Under the pieces are notes generated by a model. It saw nothing but the letters and a program-made list of their open reading frames with translations, was not told the DNA's origin and did no database searches. A program made the translations under genes and the position numbers. Positions 1 through 9,084 of a stretch of 64,000 nucleotides of DNA are shown here, piece after piece. Position 1 is the first letter of the stretch, and each line of letters starts with the position of its first letter. The DNA comes from CAZNPL01 sp964574815 (GTDB lineage Bacteria > Planctomycetota > Phycisphaerae > UBA1845): assembly GCA_964574815.1 (NCBI GenBank), contig CAZNPL010000004.1:171492-235491 (forward strand), in the 5' to 3' direction.

Positions 1-435
1 CTGCTTCGTCGCCGCGTCGAGGAGCGTTTCGGGCTCGCCGCAGCCCAGGAATTCGATTACCGCGCCGCCGGCAATGTACTGGGCGTTTTCTCCAACGATG
101 TGACACTGGTCAGCGAGCAAATCACCGCCGACCGGGCGCGTGTCACATTTCAGGTCGCCAGCCGGCTCCCGCTGGAGTCGGTGGATCTTGTGCGATCAGA
201 GAACCGGTGGGTCCTCGTCGCCGACCCGATCGACGGTGTGCCGGAACAACTCTATGAACTGGCTGACTTGCTCGAGCGCCTCGCCGATGCCGTTCAACGC
301 GACCAAATAACGCTGCCCGAACTGCGGAGCCAGCTCGCCCTACGTCAGCGACCGATCCTTCGCCGCATTCAGGAGCTGGTGAAGGCTGCGGACCCCGCGT
401 CCGACGAGCGCGAGTCGGGTCAGCCGACCCGCTGA
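1..435 (+). CDS. Hypothetical protein, 5' end cut by window
   Basis: The reading frame is open from base 1 to the TGA at 433-435, so at least 144 residues of a longer protein are present. An internal GTG at 100 could be read as a start, but the codons before it are equally protein-like (LLRRRVEERFGLAAAQ...), so I treat the gene as truncated at its 5' end. The visible part is charged and probably helical, with no membrane segment, signal or motif I recognise; the tail is polar (DERESGQPTR). The gene runs towards the PLP enzyme at 491-1951. The stop codon lies in the loop of a small hairpin. Function unknown. Confidence 0.6.
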   Translation: MLRRRVEERFGLAAAQEFDYRAAGNVLGVFSNDVTLVSEQITADRARVTFQVASRLPLESVDLVRSENRWVLVADPIDGVPEQLYELADLLERLADAVQRDQITLPELRSQLALRQRPILRRIQELVKAADPASDERESGQPTR

Positions 436-442
436 GCGGGTC
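426..442. terminator. Hairpin between convergent genes
   Basis: A perfect 7-bp inverted repeat, GACCCGC / GCGGGTC, whose 3-base loop is the TGA stop codon of the upstream gene. No T-run follows. It separates two convergent genes, so a terminator role is plausible but inferred. Confidence 0.45.
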
Positions 443-490
443 ACCCCGTCCTCAAGGCATGCCTCAACGAGCACCGCCACTCAGTGCCCG

Positions 491-1951
491 TTACACCGTC
501 GCCGCCGAGCTGGCCGCTACGGTGGTCCTGGTCGAGATCTTGTTCAGCGCCTGGTCGAGGTCGGTGATGACGTCGTCCGGGTGCTCGCCGCCCACGCAGA
601 GACGGACCAGGTTGGGCGGGATGTGGGCCAGCTTTCGGCCCTCCTCGCCCTGCTGCTGGTGCGTCGAGATCGCCGGAATAGTCGCCACGCTCTTGATGCG
701 GCCCAGGTCGGTGGCCCGCCAGATGCGCTGCAGCCCGTCGAAGAACTTGCGGGTCGGATCGGGACCGCCCTTTACGCAGAACGACATCAAATGCCCGTAG
801 CGGTTCACCGGCTTGCCGTACTGCTCGTCGTACTCGGCGTCGACGAGCCACATGTACTTGCTGGCCAGCTCGTGCAGCGGATGGTCCGGCAGGCCCAGAT
901 ACTCGACCTTCTCGATCATGGGATGACCGCCGAGGAACTCGGCAACCTTCATCGTGTTGCGGCTGAGCATGTCCATCTTCGAGCGGAGTGTGCGGATGTC
1001 GTTCAGGGTCAGGATCGCTTGCATGGGATGTAGGTTGGGGCCGGTGTCCCGGTTCGGCAGATACTTGGTGTAGAGTGCAAAGTCTTTCTTGAGGTCGTCG
1101 TTGTCGATGTTGGAGACCAGATCGTGCCTGGAGATGACCGCCCCGGCCACCCCGGATCCGCTGGTGGTCAGGCTCTTGGTGGCCGACTGAACGACGATGT
1201 CGGCCCCGTGGCAGATGGGTCGGAGCAGGGCGGGGGTGGCCACGGTCGAATCGCAGATCAGTGGCAAGTTGTGGCTATGGGCGAGGTCGGCGACGGCCTG
1301 GATGTCGAAAAACCCCTGCTGGGGGTTGCTGGGCAGCTCTCCGTAGAGGAAGCGGGTGTCCTTGTCGATCTTGGACTCCCATTCGCTGATGTCCTGGGGG
1401 TTTTCGACCCAGCGGCACTCGATGTCCCGCTCCTCCATCATGCGCACGGCGAAAAGCTGGAACGTGCCGCCGTAGCACTGGGCGGTGGCGACGAAGTTGC
1501 GCGGCTCGTGGACGTGGTGGCTCGTGTGGACCAGAAACGGCTGGACGGCCGCGGCGATGGCGGCCATTCCGGACGAGGTCGAGCAGCAGGAGGTGGTTCC
1601 GTCAAAGCCGTAGCCCTCCAGCAGAGCCAGGGTCCATTCGTAGTAGTAGGTCGAGGGGTTGGCGATCCGCGAGTAGCACCACGTCGGGATCAGGTAACCC
1701 AAAGCGGCGGCCAACTCGTCGGAGTCCCGGTAGGCTTGGGAGGCGCTCATGAAGACCGGCTCGATGATGGCCCCCTGATAGTCTTCGATGGCGTCCTCGA
1801 CGCTGTAGAGGCCGTGGACGGCGATCGTGTCGAACTTCCACTTTTTGACGACGTCCTGGATGTAGCGGCTCCGCCGGGCGAGATACTCGTTGTTCCGGTC
1901 GATGTAATTCTGCATTCCGGGCGTGATGTGGACGTTTTCGCTGCCGAACAT
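491..1951 (-). CDS. Cys/Met metabolism PLP-dependent enzyme (cystathionine gamma-synthase / O-acetylhomoserine sulfhydrylase family)
   Basis: The 486-residue protein belongs to the Cys_Met_Meta_PP fold, whose members use pyridoxal phosphate to make or break C-S bonds in methionine and cysteine metabolism. Seen: the PLP-lysine motif SATKS (Lys about 259) followed by a Gly/Ser-rich stretch, the cofactor-binding aspartate region LICDSTVATP, and the Gly-rich segment STSSGMAA. It is longer than the usual roughly 400 residues because of an N-terminal extension (residues 1-60). I chose ATG 1951 because AGGAGAGAGG sits directly upstream; a start at 2041 would add 30 Arg-rich residues with no such signal. 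It is divergent from thrC, which fits the homoserine-derived pathways. The exact substrate cannot be read from sequence. Confidence 0.85.
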   Translation of the reverse strand: MFGSENVHITPGMQNYIDRNNEYLARRSRYIQDVVKKWKFDTIAVHGLYSVEDAIEDYQGAIIEPVFMSASQAYRDSDELAAALGYLIPTWCYSRIANPSTYYYEWTLALLEGYGFDGTTSCCSTSSGMAAIAAAVQPFLVHTSHHVHEPRNFVATAQCYGGTFQLFAVRMMEERDIECRWVENPQDISEWESKIDKDTRFLYGELPSNPQQGFFDIQAVADLAHSHNLPLICDSTVATPALLRPICHGADIVVQSATKSLTTSGSGVAGAVISRHDLVSNIDNDDLKKDFALYTKYLPNRDTGPNLHPMQAILTLNDIRTLRSKMDMLSRNTMKVAEFLGGHPMIEKVEYLGLPDHPLHELASKYMWLVDAEYDEQYGKPVNRYGHLMSFCVKGGPDPTRKFFDGLQRIWRATDLGRIKSVATIPAISTHQQQGEEGRKLAHIPPNLVRLCVGGEHPDDVITDLDQALNKISTRTTVAASSAATV

Positions 1952-2066
1952 GGCCTCTCTCCTACGTAGAATTCGCTGGCTGCGCGCACTCGCACCCCAT
2001 GTTTCGGCAGGCAAGCTCCGTTCCCGCGAGATAAACGCCAAGGTCTTCGGGCGGCATGCTCATTGC

Positions 2067-2101
2067 ACGGCGTTAGCTTTGCTGGAGGGAAGTGACGCCG
2101 T
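2067..2101. promoter_or_regulatory. Inverted repeat in the divergent PLP-enzyme/thrC promoter region
   Basis: ACGGCGT (2067-2073) is matched by its reverse complement ACGCCGT (2095-2101), with 21 bases between, in the 206-base spacer from which both genes are transcribed. It could be an operator or a leader hairpin for the minus-strand gene. No known methionine or SAM riboswitch consensus was recognised. Confidence 0.3.
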
Positions 2102-2157
2102 TACAATGGGTTAACCAAACCGACGACCGACCGCTCATGAGAGGCTGAATTCCCGGC

Positions 2158-3528
2158 ATGACCGCTCCCATCCGCTTCTACAGCACGAACCGGCAGGCTC
2201 CTAAAGTGGCGCTCGACGCGGCCCTTCTGCAGGGGCAGGCGCCCGATCGGGGCCTGTACATGCCGGAGACCATCCCCGCGCTCGACCGCACGGAATTGGC
2301 CGGCCTGTCCGACCGGGCGTACCCGGAGATCGCCCACGCGATTCTGCGCCGCTTCACCCAGGGGGTCATCGACGACGGCGTCCTGATGGACCTGTGCCGC
2401 GACGCTTACGATTTCGATGTGCCGCTGGAGCGGGTCACGGGGCACCTGCATCTGGTCCGGCTGGATCGCGGGCCGACCGCCTCCTTCAAGGACTTCGCCG
2501 CCCGGATGATGGCCCGGTGGATGAGCGTCCTGATGCAGGCCAAGGACGGGGAGTTGGTGATCCTGACGGCCACCTCGGGGGACACGGGCAGCGCGGTGGC
2601 CCAAGCCTACTACGGCGTTCCGCGCGTCAAGGTCGTGGTTCTGTTTCCGATTGATGAGGTTTCGGACCGGCAGCGCAAGCAGATGACCACGCTGGGGGAG
2701 AATGTCACCACGATCGCGGTCGACGGGAAGTTCGACGATTGCCAGGCGATGGTCAAGCAGGCGTTCGCCGATCCCGAGTTGAGCGGACTGCGGCTCACGT
2801 CGGCGAACTCGATCAACATCGGGCGGCTGCTGCCGCAGTCGGTTTACTATGTTTACGCATACGTGAAGCTGGCCGACGCAGCCTCCGCGGAGCCGGTGGT
2901 CGTCTGCGTGCCCTCGGGCAACTTCGGCAACATGATGGGGGCGGTCATCGCGGGCCGTCTGGGCGTGCCGATCAAACGACTCGTGATTGCGACCAACGCC
3001 AACGACGAGGTGCCGGTGTTCTGGCAGACCGAACACTACGAGAAGATCGTGCCTTCGCGGGTGTGCATTTCGAACGCGATGAACGTGGGTCACCCGTCGA
3101 ACCTGGCGCGGCTGGTCGATCTTTATGGCGGCTGGATGGACGAGACCGGCCTGTTGCGCGAGCTGCCCGACATGAACGCGTTGCGCCGCGACATCTACGC
3201 CGTCAGCGTCAACGACGACGAAACGCGTGCCACGATCAAGGAGGCCTACGAACGACACGGAGCCATCCTCGAGCCGCACGGGGCCGTAGGCTGGGCGGGC
3301 CTGCAGCGTTTCCTTCAGGAGCACCCGGATTGCGCCGACTGCACATCATTTTCAATCGAAACGGCCCAGCCGGCCAAGTTCCCCGAGGAGGTCCAGAAAA
3401 CCATCGGCATCGAGCCCGAAACGCCCCCAAGCCTGGAGGGCCTCGAGGACCGGCAGGAGCACTTCGAGCGAATGTCGACTGACTATGGCGCATTTTGCAG
3501 CCGATTGAAAGAACAGTTTCGAGCCTGA
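2158..3528 (+). CDS. thrC: Threonine synthase
   Basis: Converts O-phosphohomoserine to threonine with PLP, the last step of threonine synthesis in the cytoplasm. The 456-residue protein matches the long, E. coli/yeast-type class. Seen: the PLP lysine in PTASFKDFAARMM (Lys 111), the phosphate-binding TATSGDTGSA, the SANSINIGRLLPQSVYY segment typical of this class, and CVPSGNFGN. ATG 2158 gives the expected N-terminus (MTAPIRFYSTNRQAP), although no strong Shine-Dalgarno sequence precedes it. It is divergent from a sulfur amino-acid enzyme that draws on the same homoserine branch. The aspartate kinase of this pathway is elsewhere in the window (24612-25850). Confidence 0.95.
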   Translation: MTAPIRFYSTNRQAPKVALDAALLQGQAPDRGLYMPETIPALDRTELAGLSDRAYPEIAHAILRRFTQGVIDDGVLMDLCRDAYDFDVPLERVTGHLHLVRLDRGPTASFKDFAARMMARWMSVLMQAKDGELVILTATSGDTGSAVAQAYYGVPRVKVVVLFPIDEVSDRQRKQMTTLGENVTTIAVDGKFDDCQAMVKQAFADPELSGLRLTSANSINIGRLLPQSVYYVYAYVKLADAASAEPVVVCVPSGNFGNMMGAVIAGRLGVPIKRLVIATNANDEVPVFWQTEHYEKIVPSRVCISNAMNVGHPSNLARLVDLYGGWMDETGLLRELPDMNALRRDIYAVSVNDDETRATIKEAYERHGAILEPHGAVGWAGLQRFLQEHPDCADCTSFSIETAQPAKFPEEVQKTIGIEPETPPSLEGLEDRQEHFERMSTDYGAFCSRLKEQFRA

Positions 3529-3712
3529 ACACGCACTGTGTCCCGCTGTCTTTAAGCAGCCTGGCTATTCATCAAGAAGAGGGGGGTGAGGTTATGGACA
3601 CATGTGGACATGTTAATGTAAGGTGCTTGGACGATACGCATCGGAACGTGGAGCGTGCCGCTACGTAAGTGACACAGCACGCTATCGTTCGCAACGTTTC
3701 GGAGGCGGCCTC

Positions 3713-4723
3713 ATGTCAGTTTGGCTGGTACGAGCAGGCGGGAAGGGTGAGCGGCAGGATTTCGCTCTCGATAAGGGCGTTGCTGTAATCGGGTGGGACG
3801 ACCTGCCGGATTTATCACAGTTCGACAAGAGGGAAGATTTAGAGGCAGCTTGCCGGGAAATCTATCCAGATGCCAAACCCCGGAAAATTGGGAACTGGGC
3901 TGGTCAATTCTGGGCCTTTGCCCGGGGCATCCAGGTAGGCGACATCGTGGCTCTGCCATTGAAGGGCCAAGATGTCGTTGCTTTTGGAAAGGTAACTGGC
4001 GAATACAGGTATCGGCCAGATTTTCCGATGCGCGCTAAACACACGCGTCCCGTTGATTGGTTTGCACCTGACGTCCCTCGAGAGCGTTTCGATCAGGATA
4101 TCCTTTATTCGCTGGGTGCGCTCATGACGGTTTGCCAGATCCAGAGAAACAATGCTGAAGAGCGAATTCGCGCTGTGCTCGAAGGCACACCACCTCCTCC
4201 GCCTCCACCCGAAGGCGACGAGTCCAACGGCGAGGAACTCCCCAATTTGGAGGAGAGCGCTGGCACACAAATCCGCAATCATATAAGGCAGAGATTCGCG
4301 GGACACAAACTCGCCGAGATCATTGACGCCGTCCTTCACGCCCAGGGATATCAGACGGAGATGTCGCCGCCAGGGCCGGATGGCGGAGTAGACATTATTG
4401 CGGGCCGTGGGCCGATGGGCTTTGACCCGCCACGGCTGATCGTTCAAGTCAAGGCGACGAGCCAGCAGCAGGACATCAAAGTAGTTCGAGAGTTGAAGGG
4501 GGTGATGAAGGATTTCGCTGCAGACCAGGGGCTTTTTGTGTCTTGGAGCGGATTTCGGCGCTCGGTAATGGCGGAAGCAAGACGCCAGTTCTTCGAAATC
4601 AGATTGTGGGATGCGGGTGACGTGGTGGAGGCCGTTCAGAGATACTACGAGGAGTTCCCAGAGCAATTGAAGGCGGAATTGCCGCTAAAGCGCATATGGG
4701 TCCTGGTCTACGAAGATGCGTAA
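3713..4723 (+). CDS. Mrr-like restriction endonuclease with PUA/EVE-like N-terminal domain
   Basis: A 336-residue protein in two parts joined by a proline-rich linker (about 159-167). Residues about 185-320 resemble the Mrr catalytic domain, a PD-(D/E)XK nuclease fold: PDGGVDIIA (about 222-230) and the QVK core (about 245-247) carry the expected Asp and Lys. Residues 1-150 (WLVRAG..., VGDIVALP, GKVTGEY) look like the PUA/EVE-type domains that read modified bases in type IV enzymes; that assignment is an inference. ATG 3713 was chosen over an upstream in-frame start because GGAGG (3701-3705) precedes it. Base composition looks less GC-rich than in flanking genes, suggesting transfer. No methylase or specificity gene is adjacent, so it may act alone against modified foreign DNA. 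Confidence 0.75.
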   Translation: MSVWLVRAGGKGERQDFALDKGVAVIGWDDLPDLSQFDKREDLEAACREIYPDAKPRKIGNWAGQFWAFARGIQVGDIVALPLKGQDVVAFGKVTGEYRYRPDFPMRAKHTRPVDWFAPDVPRERFDQDILYSLGALMTVCQIQRNNAEERIRAVLEGTPPPPPPPEGDESNGEELPNLEESAGTQIRNHIRQRFAGHKLAEIIDAVLHAQGYQTEMSPPGPDGGVDIIAGRGPMGFDPPRLIVQVKATSQQQDIKVVRELKGVMKDFAADQGLFVSWSGFRRSVMAEARRQFFEIRLWDAGDVVEAVQRYYEEFPEQLKAELPLKRIWVLVYEDA

Positions 4724-4736
4724 AAGGGCGGCGCGA

Positions 4737-4750
4737 GGCGGGTTGCCGCC
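4737..4750. terminator. Short GC hairpin between convergent genes
   Basis: GGCGG-gttg-CCGCC forms a 5-bp stem with a 4-base loop just after the nuclease stop and before the end of the minus-strand kinase gene. There is no T-tract; weak evidence. Confidence 0.35.
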
Positions 4751-4775
4751 TGGGGGCGCGGATTGCAGACGACGG

Positions 4776-7700
4776 CTATTCAACGCGTGCGGTTTGCGTT
4801 TGCCCTTTGAGGAGCGATTGGGCCTCGTCGAGGAACTCGGTTACGTCCTCGGTTGAATCCGGGTCTTGAGTCATCATGTGGCGGGCACGGTAGTACGCGA
4901 CGTGAGCGAGATCGAGGTTACCCGACCGGGCGCGGGCGATGGACTTCCATAAGAGGACCTTGGGATTGTCGCCGCGAAGCGACAAGGCTCGATCGATTGA
5001 AACCAATGCCTCGTCGTGGCGACCGTTCCTCAGCAGCGCCAAGGCATAGAGCTCGACCGTGTTCGCGTAATTGCTCATTTGGGCGACGAGTGGTTCGATG
5101 ATCTCGAGTGCCCTGCCGGGATCCCGCAGCGACTCGTCCTCGCAGAGAAGCAGGAGCGACGTTTGTTCGATCGGGTTGGTTCGATCGTGGTCGAAAGCGG
5201 TTCGACCCCGTTCGAAGGCCAGTAATGCCAGGTCGGGCTGTCCAAGATCCAGCAATTGTTGTCCTAAAGACGCCCAGAGTTGAGGGTCGGAAAGCTGCAG
5301 ATCAAGAGCCCCTCGAAGAACCGTGCGGGCTTCGACGGACTTGTTCTGATCAAAAAACCACTTGGCGCGTTCGACGTGCACGTCGGGATCACCCGGATAT
5401 TCGGCGGCCGCTCGGTCCAGCCATTGACCGGCGGCAATGAAATGGCCGGTGTCTCGTGCTACTGTGGCAAGGCCGAGCCATCCGGGCAGGTGGGCGTCGG
5501 GCCATTGAAGACACCGCTGAAAGACGGCCTTGGCCTCTTCGGTTCGGCCGAGGGCGACGAGTGCGTGTCCAAGATACATCCAGCCGTACGCATCGTCGGG
5601 ATCCTGCCGCGTCATTTGCCTTGCGACGTCGACCGCGTCCTGGAGGTTGCCGCATTCCTGATGGACACTGAAGAGGAATCCAAGCGGTGCCGTACTATCG
5701 GGCTGCAAGTTCACGAGTTCCTGCGCCGCAACAACCGCCTGGTCACAGTCGCCCAACCAGATGTGCAACCGCGCCAAGGCGGCGTGCGTGTGCATGTCTC
5801 GAGGCGCGAGGTCGCGAGCCCTTGTGTACACGTCGACCGCATCCCGATAGCGCCCTCTCTCAATGAGCATGACGCCGATGTTCGTCCAGGCGCCCGTGAG
5901 ATCGGGGGCGATTTCAACGGCTCGCCTGTACGCGGCAAGTGCTTCATCGTTGCCGCCGAGGTCGCGCAGCGCCACACCAAGATTGACGTGGTATGTTGGA
6001 TCGTCCGGGTTGATGCGAATGGCCTCCCGAAATGCTCCGGCGACGTCCCTGGAATCGCTCATAGGATTCGATGACTCCCCCGGCGCGACGGCCTGGCGCG
6101 CGCGGACGAAGCCGAGGAAGGACCAGACTTTTTCACTGTTGCGGCCGACGGGGTCCTCAATCAGTTCGTCGAGCGTCTCGAGCGCTTCTTCCCGCCGGTA
6201 GCTGACCGCGTAGAAGCCGGCTTTGGCGATGCGGGCGTAGACGTCGTCGACCCCGGCGGCGGCCGCACGCTCGAAGTAGGGAAGGCTCTGCTGAGGCTTG
6301 CCGGCTGACAGAAGCGCGTATCCGGCTTCGAGCAACGCCCGCGGGATACCCGGTCCTCCGACGCGCTCGGCCTCACCGTGGTCGCCGATTCGTTCGTATC
6401 GCCCCGAGCGGATTCGCCGGATTCCCGGCAGGCCTTTCAGGAACCCTTCGCGATCTTCCGGCCATCCGTCCAATTCACGCCACGTCAGGATTCTTCCGGT
6501 CGCCGGATCGCGGACAAGGTCACCACCGGCGGCAAGATGCGCCGCAACGAAGTCGTCGACGGCCTCGTTGATGGCCGGGGCCGATTCGGGTTTTCGCAAA
6601 TGGTATCGCGGAGGCAAACGCAGTTGGGCTCGGTGGATGTAACCCAACGCGAAATCCGGGTCCGTCGCGACCGCGCGATCAAGCAGCTCGATGGCGTGTT
6701 CGCGCTCGTTGCGCCTCTTTGCGTTGGCTGCGGCCTCGTAGAGTTGGTAGGCGCGTGTCGAGCTCTGAAAGGCTTCGAGCCGAACGCGCCGCTCCTCTGC
6801 CAGGCGTGCGTTCTGTCGCCACGAAGCACCGATCAGAACGAAGGCGGCCAGAGCGACGATGAACGTCGCGGTGTACAGGACAGGATGCTTCCGGATGCGT
6901 GTCTGGATCTGATAGAGGGCCGTCGGTCGTCGGGCCGCGATCGGCTCCCTGCGCAGATAGCGCGACAGGTCGGCGCCGAAGTCAGCCGCCGTTTGGTAGC
7001 GCCTGTCGGGATGTTTCTGCAGGACTTTAAGCAGAATCGTTTCGAGGTCGCCCCTTAATCGCCGATCGACCGACCCCGGAGGCACAGGTTCATCGTGACT
7101 GATGATACGAACGGCCTCGGGCAGGGAAGAATCGGCAGCGTCATAAGGGAGTTTCGAGGTCAGCAACTCGTAGGCTACGACGCCGAGCGAATAGACATCG
7201 GAACGGGTGTCGAGCTCGGCTGCCGCACCGCCCGCCTGCTCGGGACTCATATAGGGAACGGTTCCAATGAGTTGCCCTGCGCGGGTGTGTAGCGTCGTAG
7301 CGCGCACATCCGCGTCGGTGCATCGGGCTACCCCGAAATCCAGAATCTTCGGCTCGAGCACGGCGTCGACGTAGATATTGGCCGGCTTGATGTCCCGGTG
7401 GATGATCCCTTTCTTGTGGGCGTACTGAAGGGCTTCGCAGATCTTGATGAGCAGGTTAACGCGCTCTTCGATCCCGAGACCCCCCCGCTCGACCAGCTCC
7501 GCAAGCGGCACTCCGGCTACGAGTTCCATCGCGAAGAATGGTTGTCGCCGTCCGGCCGCGTCGGAGATACCGGCGGCGTAGATGCGCGCGATGCCTGGGT
7601 GCTGGAGTCGGCCGAGGATCTGGACTTCATATTCGAAGCGACGAAGCACGGACGTCGAGGCATAGCCCGGCTCGATCACTTTCAAGGCCACGCGGCGTCT

Positions 7701-7991
7701 CGGGTTGTCCTGTTCGGCGAGATAGACGACTGCCATCCCCCCGCGCCCGATCTCTCGAAGGATGCGATAGCCGCCGATGGCCTCCGGGTGTTGAGATTCG
7801 TCGGTGCCTGCGGGTCTGAGTTCGGGCAGGCGTCGTAATCGGTGGGCCAGATGAATATCCGCGGCGGCTTCGGTCGCGTGGGCCCGGCATCTTTCGCATT
7901 TCTCGATGTGCTGCCGAACGCGCTCGTTGCCGGGCGTGATTGGATCGCTTGCGACGAACTGCTCGATCAGGTGAGGATCAGGACACTTCAT
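4776..7991 (-). CDS. Membrane Ser/Thr protein kinase with zinc-finger N-terminus and C-terminal TPR repeats
   Basis: A 1071-residue protein. Residues 28-35 (HIEKCERC) form the H-x3-C-x2-C motif of zinc anti-sigma domains. Residues about 74-345 are a Hanks-type kinase: glycine loop GRGGMAVVY (82-90), Lys104 in VALKV, HRDIKPAN (198-205), DFG (218-220), SPE (249-251). A single membrane segment lies at about 371-390, and residues 400-1071 are largely TPR-like helices (YHVNLGVALRDLGGNDEALAAY). It is inferred to phosphorylate cytoplasmic targets while its TPR part lies across the membrane. All catalytic residues are present. The start overlaps the end of the ECF sigma gene by 14 bases, implying translational coupling and a shared pathway, perhaps control of that sigma factor. 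Confidence 0.92.
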   Translation of the reverse strand: MKCPDPHLIEQFVASDPITPGNERVRQHIEKCERCRAHATEAAADIHLAHRLRRLPELRPAGTDESQHPEAIGGYRILREIGRGGMAVVYLAEQDNPRRRVALKVIEPGYASTSVLRRFEYEVQILGRLQHPGIARIYAAGISDAAGRRQPFFAMELVAGVPLAELVERGGLGIEERVNLLIKICEALQYAHKKGIIHRDIKPANIYVDAVLEPKILDFGVARCTDADVRATTLHTRAGQLIGTVPYMSPEQAGGAAAELDTRSDVYSLGVVAYELLTSKLPYDAADSSLPEAVRIISHDEPVPPGSVDRRLRGDLETILLKVLQKHPDRRYQTAADFGADLSRYLRREPIAARRPTALYQIQTRIRKHPVLYTATFIVALAAFVLIGASWRQNARLAEERRVRLEAFQSSTRAYQLYEAAANAKRRNEREHAIELLDRAVATDPDFALGYIHRAQLRLPPRYHLRKPESAPAINEAVDDFVAAHLAAGGDLVRDPATGRILTWRELDGWPEDREGFLKGLPGIRRIRSGRYERIGDHGEAERVGGPGIPRALLEAGYALLSAGKPQQSLPYFERAAAAGVDDVYARIAKAGFYAVSYRREEALETLDELIEDPVGRNSEKVWSFLGFVRARQAVAPGESSNPMSDSRDVAGAFREAIRINPDDPTYHVNLGVALRDLGGNDEALAAYRRAVEIAPDLTGAWTNIGVMLIERGRYRDAVDVYTRARDLAPRDMHTHAALARLHIWLGDCDQAVVAAQELVNLQPDSTAPLGFLFSVHQECGNLQDAVDVARQMTRQDPDDAYGWMYLGHALVALGRTEEAKAVFQRCLQWPDAHLPGWLGLATVARDTGHFIAAGQWLDRAAAEYPGDPDVHVERAKWFFDQNKSVEARTVLRGALDLQLSDPQLWASLGQQLLDLGQPDLALLAFERGRTAFDHDRTNPIEQTSLLLLCEDESLRDPGRALEIIEPLVAQMSNYANTVELYALALLRNGRHDEALVSIDRALSLRGDNPKVLLWKSIARARSGNLDLAHVAYYRARHMMTQDPDSTEDVTEFLDEAQSLLKGQTQTARVE

Positions 7992-8601
7992 GAGCTCCGT
8001 CCCCCTCGAAACTCACTTCGATGCGGGCTCGGAGCGCGCGAATGCGCCGCAAAACCCGATGCTTGGCGTTGTAGACCCACTTGACCGGTACGCCGAGTTG
8101 GTCGGCCGCTCCCGCCGGTGACTGTCCTTCGTGAACGACCATGGCAAACGCCTGAAAGACTCGCGGCTGGACCTCGCGTCGCACGCGGTCCTGACAGGCC
8201 TTTAGCAGTGCAAGCTCCCAGGTTTCTTCAAGCGCGTCGGCTGGCGATCCTGCGGAGTCGACCGGCAAGAAAGCGCCCCGCGGCGCGGCGCCGGGCGAAA
8301 GAAGAGCCGCCTCCCGTCTGGCGAGTTTTCGCCGGGCATGACGTATCTGTCGAACGGCGATTCCAAACAGCCACTTGCTAAGCCGACCTTTGGAGCGGTC
8401 GTAGCGGCCACTGCGATAGGCCACGGAGAAGGCGGTTAATGTTTCCTGGGCGGCATCCTCGGCCTCGGGCAGCGGCAGGCCCATGTGGCGTCCAAGATCG
8501 ACCAGTGGAGTGTGAAACTGGCAGTTAAGGCGGCTCCATGCCGGATTGCTGCCGGAGGAGCTCAGGCCGTTCAGAAGCGTCGTTGTGGTCCGCCAGTGCA
8601 T
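7978..8601 (-). CDS. ECF-type RNA polymerase sigma factor
   Basis: About 207 residues. The region-2 core is visible as DLGRHMGLPLPEAEDAAQ followed by ETLTAFSVAYRSGRYD and the WLFGIAVRQIRHARR helix that contacts the -10 element. Region 4 follows as HEGQSPAGAADQLGVPVKW and VYNAKHRVLRRIRAL, a helix-turn-helix for the -35 box. An ATG at 8601 gives a sensible N-terminus; the longer open frame up to 8970 reads as Arg/Ser-rich noise and was rejected. A weak GGAG lies 13 bases upstream. The gene overlaps the kinase gene by 14 bases, a pairing known from planctomycetes and other phyla, where kinase and sigma factor are thought to act together. Confidence 0.85.
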   Translation of the reverse strand: MHWRTTTTLLNGLSSSGSNPAWSRLNCQFHTPLVDLGRHMGLPLPEAEDAAQETLTAFSVAYRSGRYDRSKGRLSKWLFGIAVRQIRHARRKLARREAALLSPGAAPRGAFLPVDSAGSPADALEETWELALLKACQDRVRREVQPRVFQAFAMVVHEGQSPAGAADQLGVPVKWVYNAKHRVLRRIRALRARIEVSFEGDGAHEVS

Positions 8602-9084
8602 GGGGCACGCTCGACTCCGTTGGCTCGGGCCGTCGTCCTGCTCGTTGTTTCGATGACGAACAGCGCCGCGAGTTGAGCGGCGACGCTCATCGCGAGCGCA
8701 ACTTGATTGCGAAGGCTGCAGTCTGACACAACGGACAGGGCCCGATCCATCCGTCGGATTCGGATCCACCGATCCGTCTCGCCAACGGCTTCCCGCTGAT
8801 CGCCATTGTACCGGCGAATGTCCGAAAGCAATCGACGAATTTGAGTGGACGCCCCGAGAACGTGGTTGCCGTCGAGGAACGAGGCCGCCGGACCCATCAG
8901 CAATACTTGCATTTGAGCGTTGACAGTGAAGTCGCCCGGGCCGTGATGGAGGGGACCGGGGCGCCAGCATGAGTGACCACTAGTTTGCGATGTGCCGTTG
9001 CCCGCGAGCGCCAGGCAATGGTTCGTGCTCGCCAGACGCAGATAAAAAGGAGAAAACCGGAAGAAATGTCACCTCAGCGCGCCA

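Noticed and set aside
1952..2157. SAM or methionine riboswitch upstream of the PLP enzyme
   Set aside because: An AAAGCTAA stretch on the minus strand recalled SAM-II, but the rest of the consensus is missing.
3236..3532. Minus-strand ORF inside thrC
   Set aside because: A shadow of the real gene with Pro/Arg-rich composition.
8602..8970. Upstream extension of the ECF sigma gene (start at 8970 instead of 8601)
   Set aside because: The extra 123 residues are Arg/Ser-rich and show no sigma or other features; the family N-terminus fits ATG 8601.
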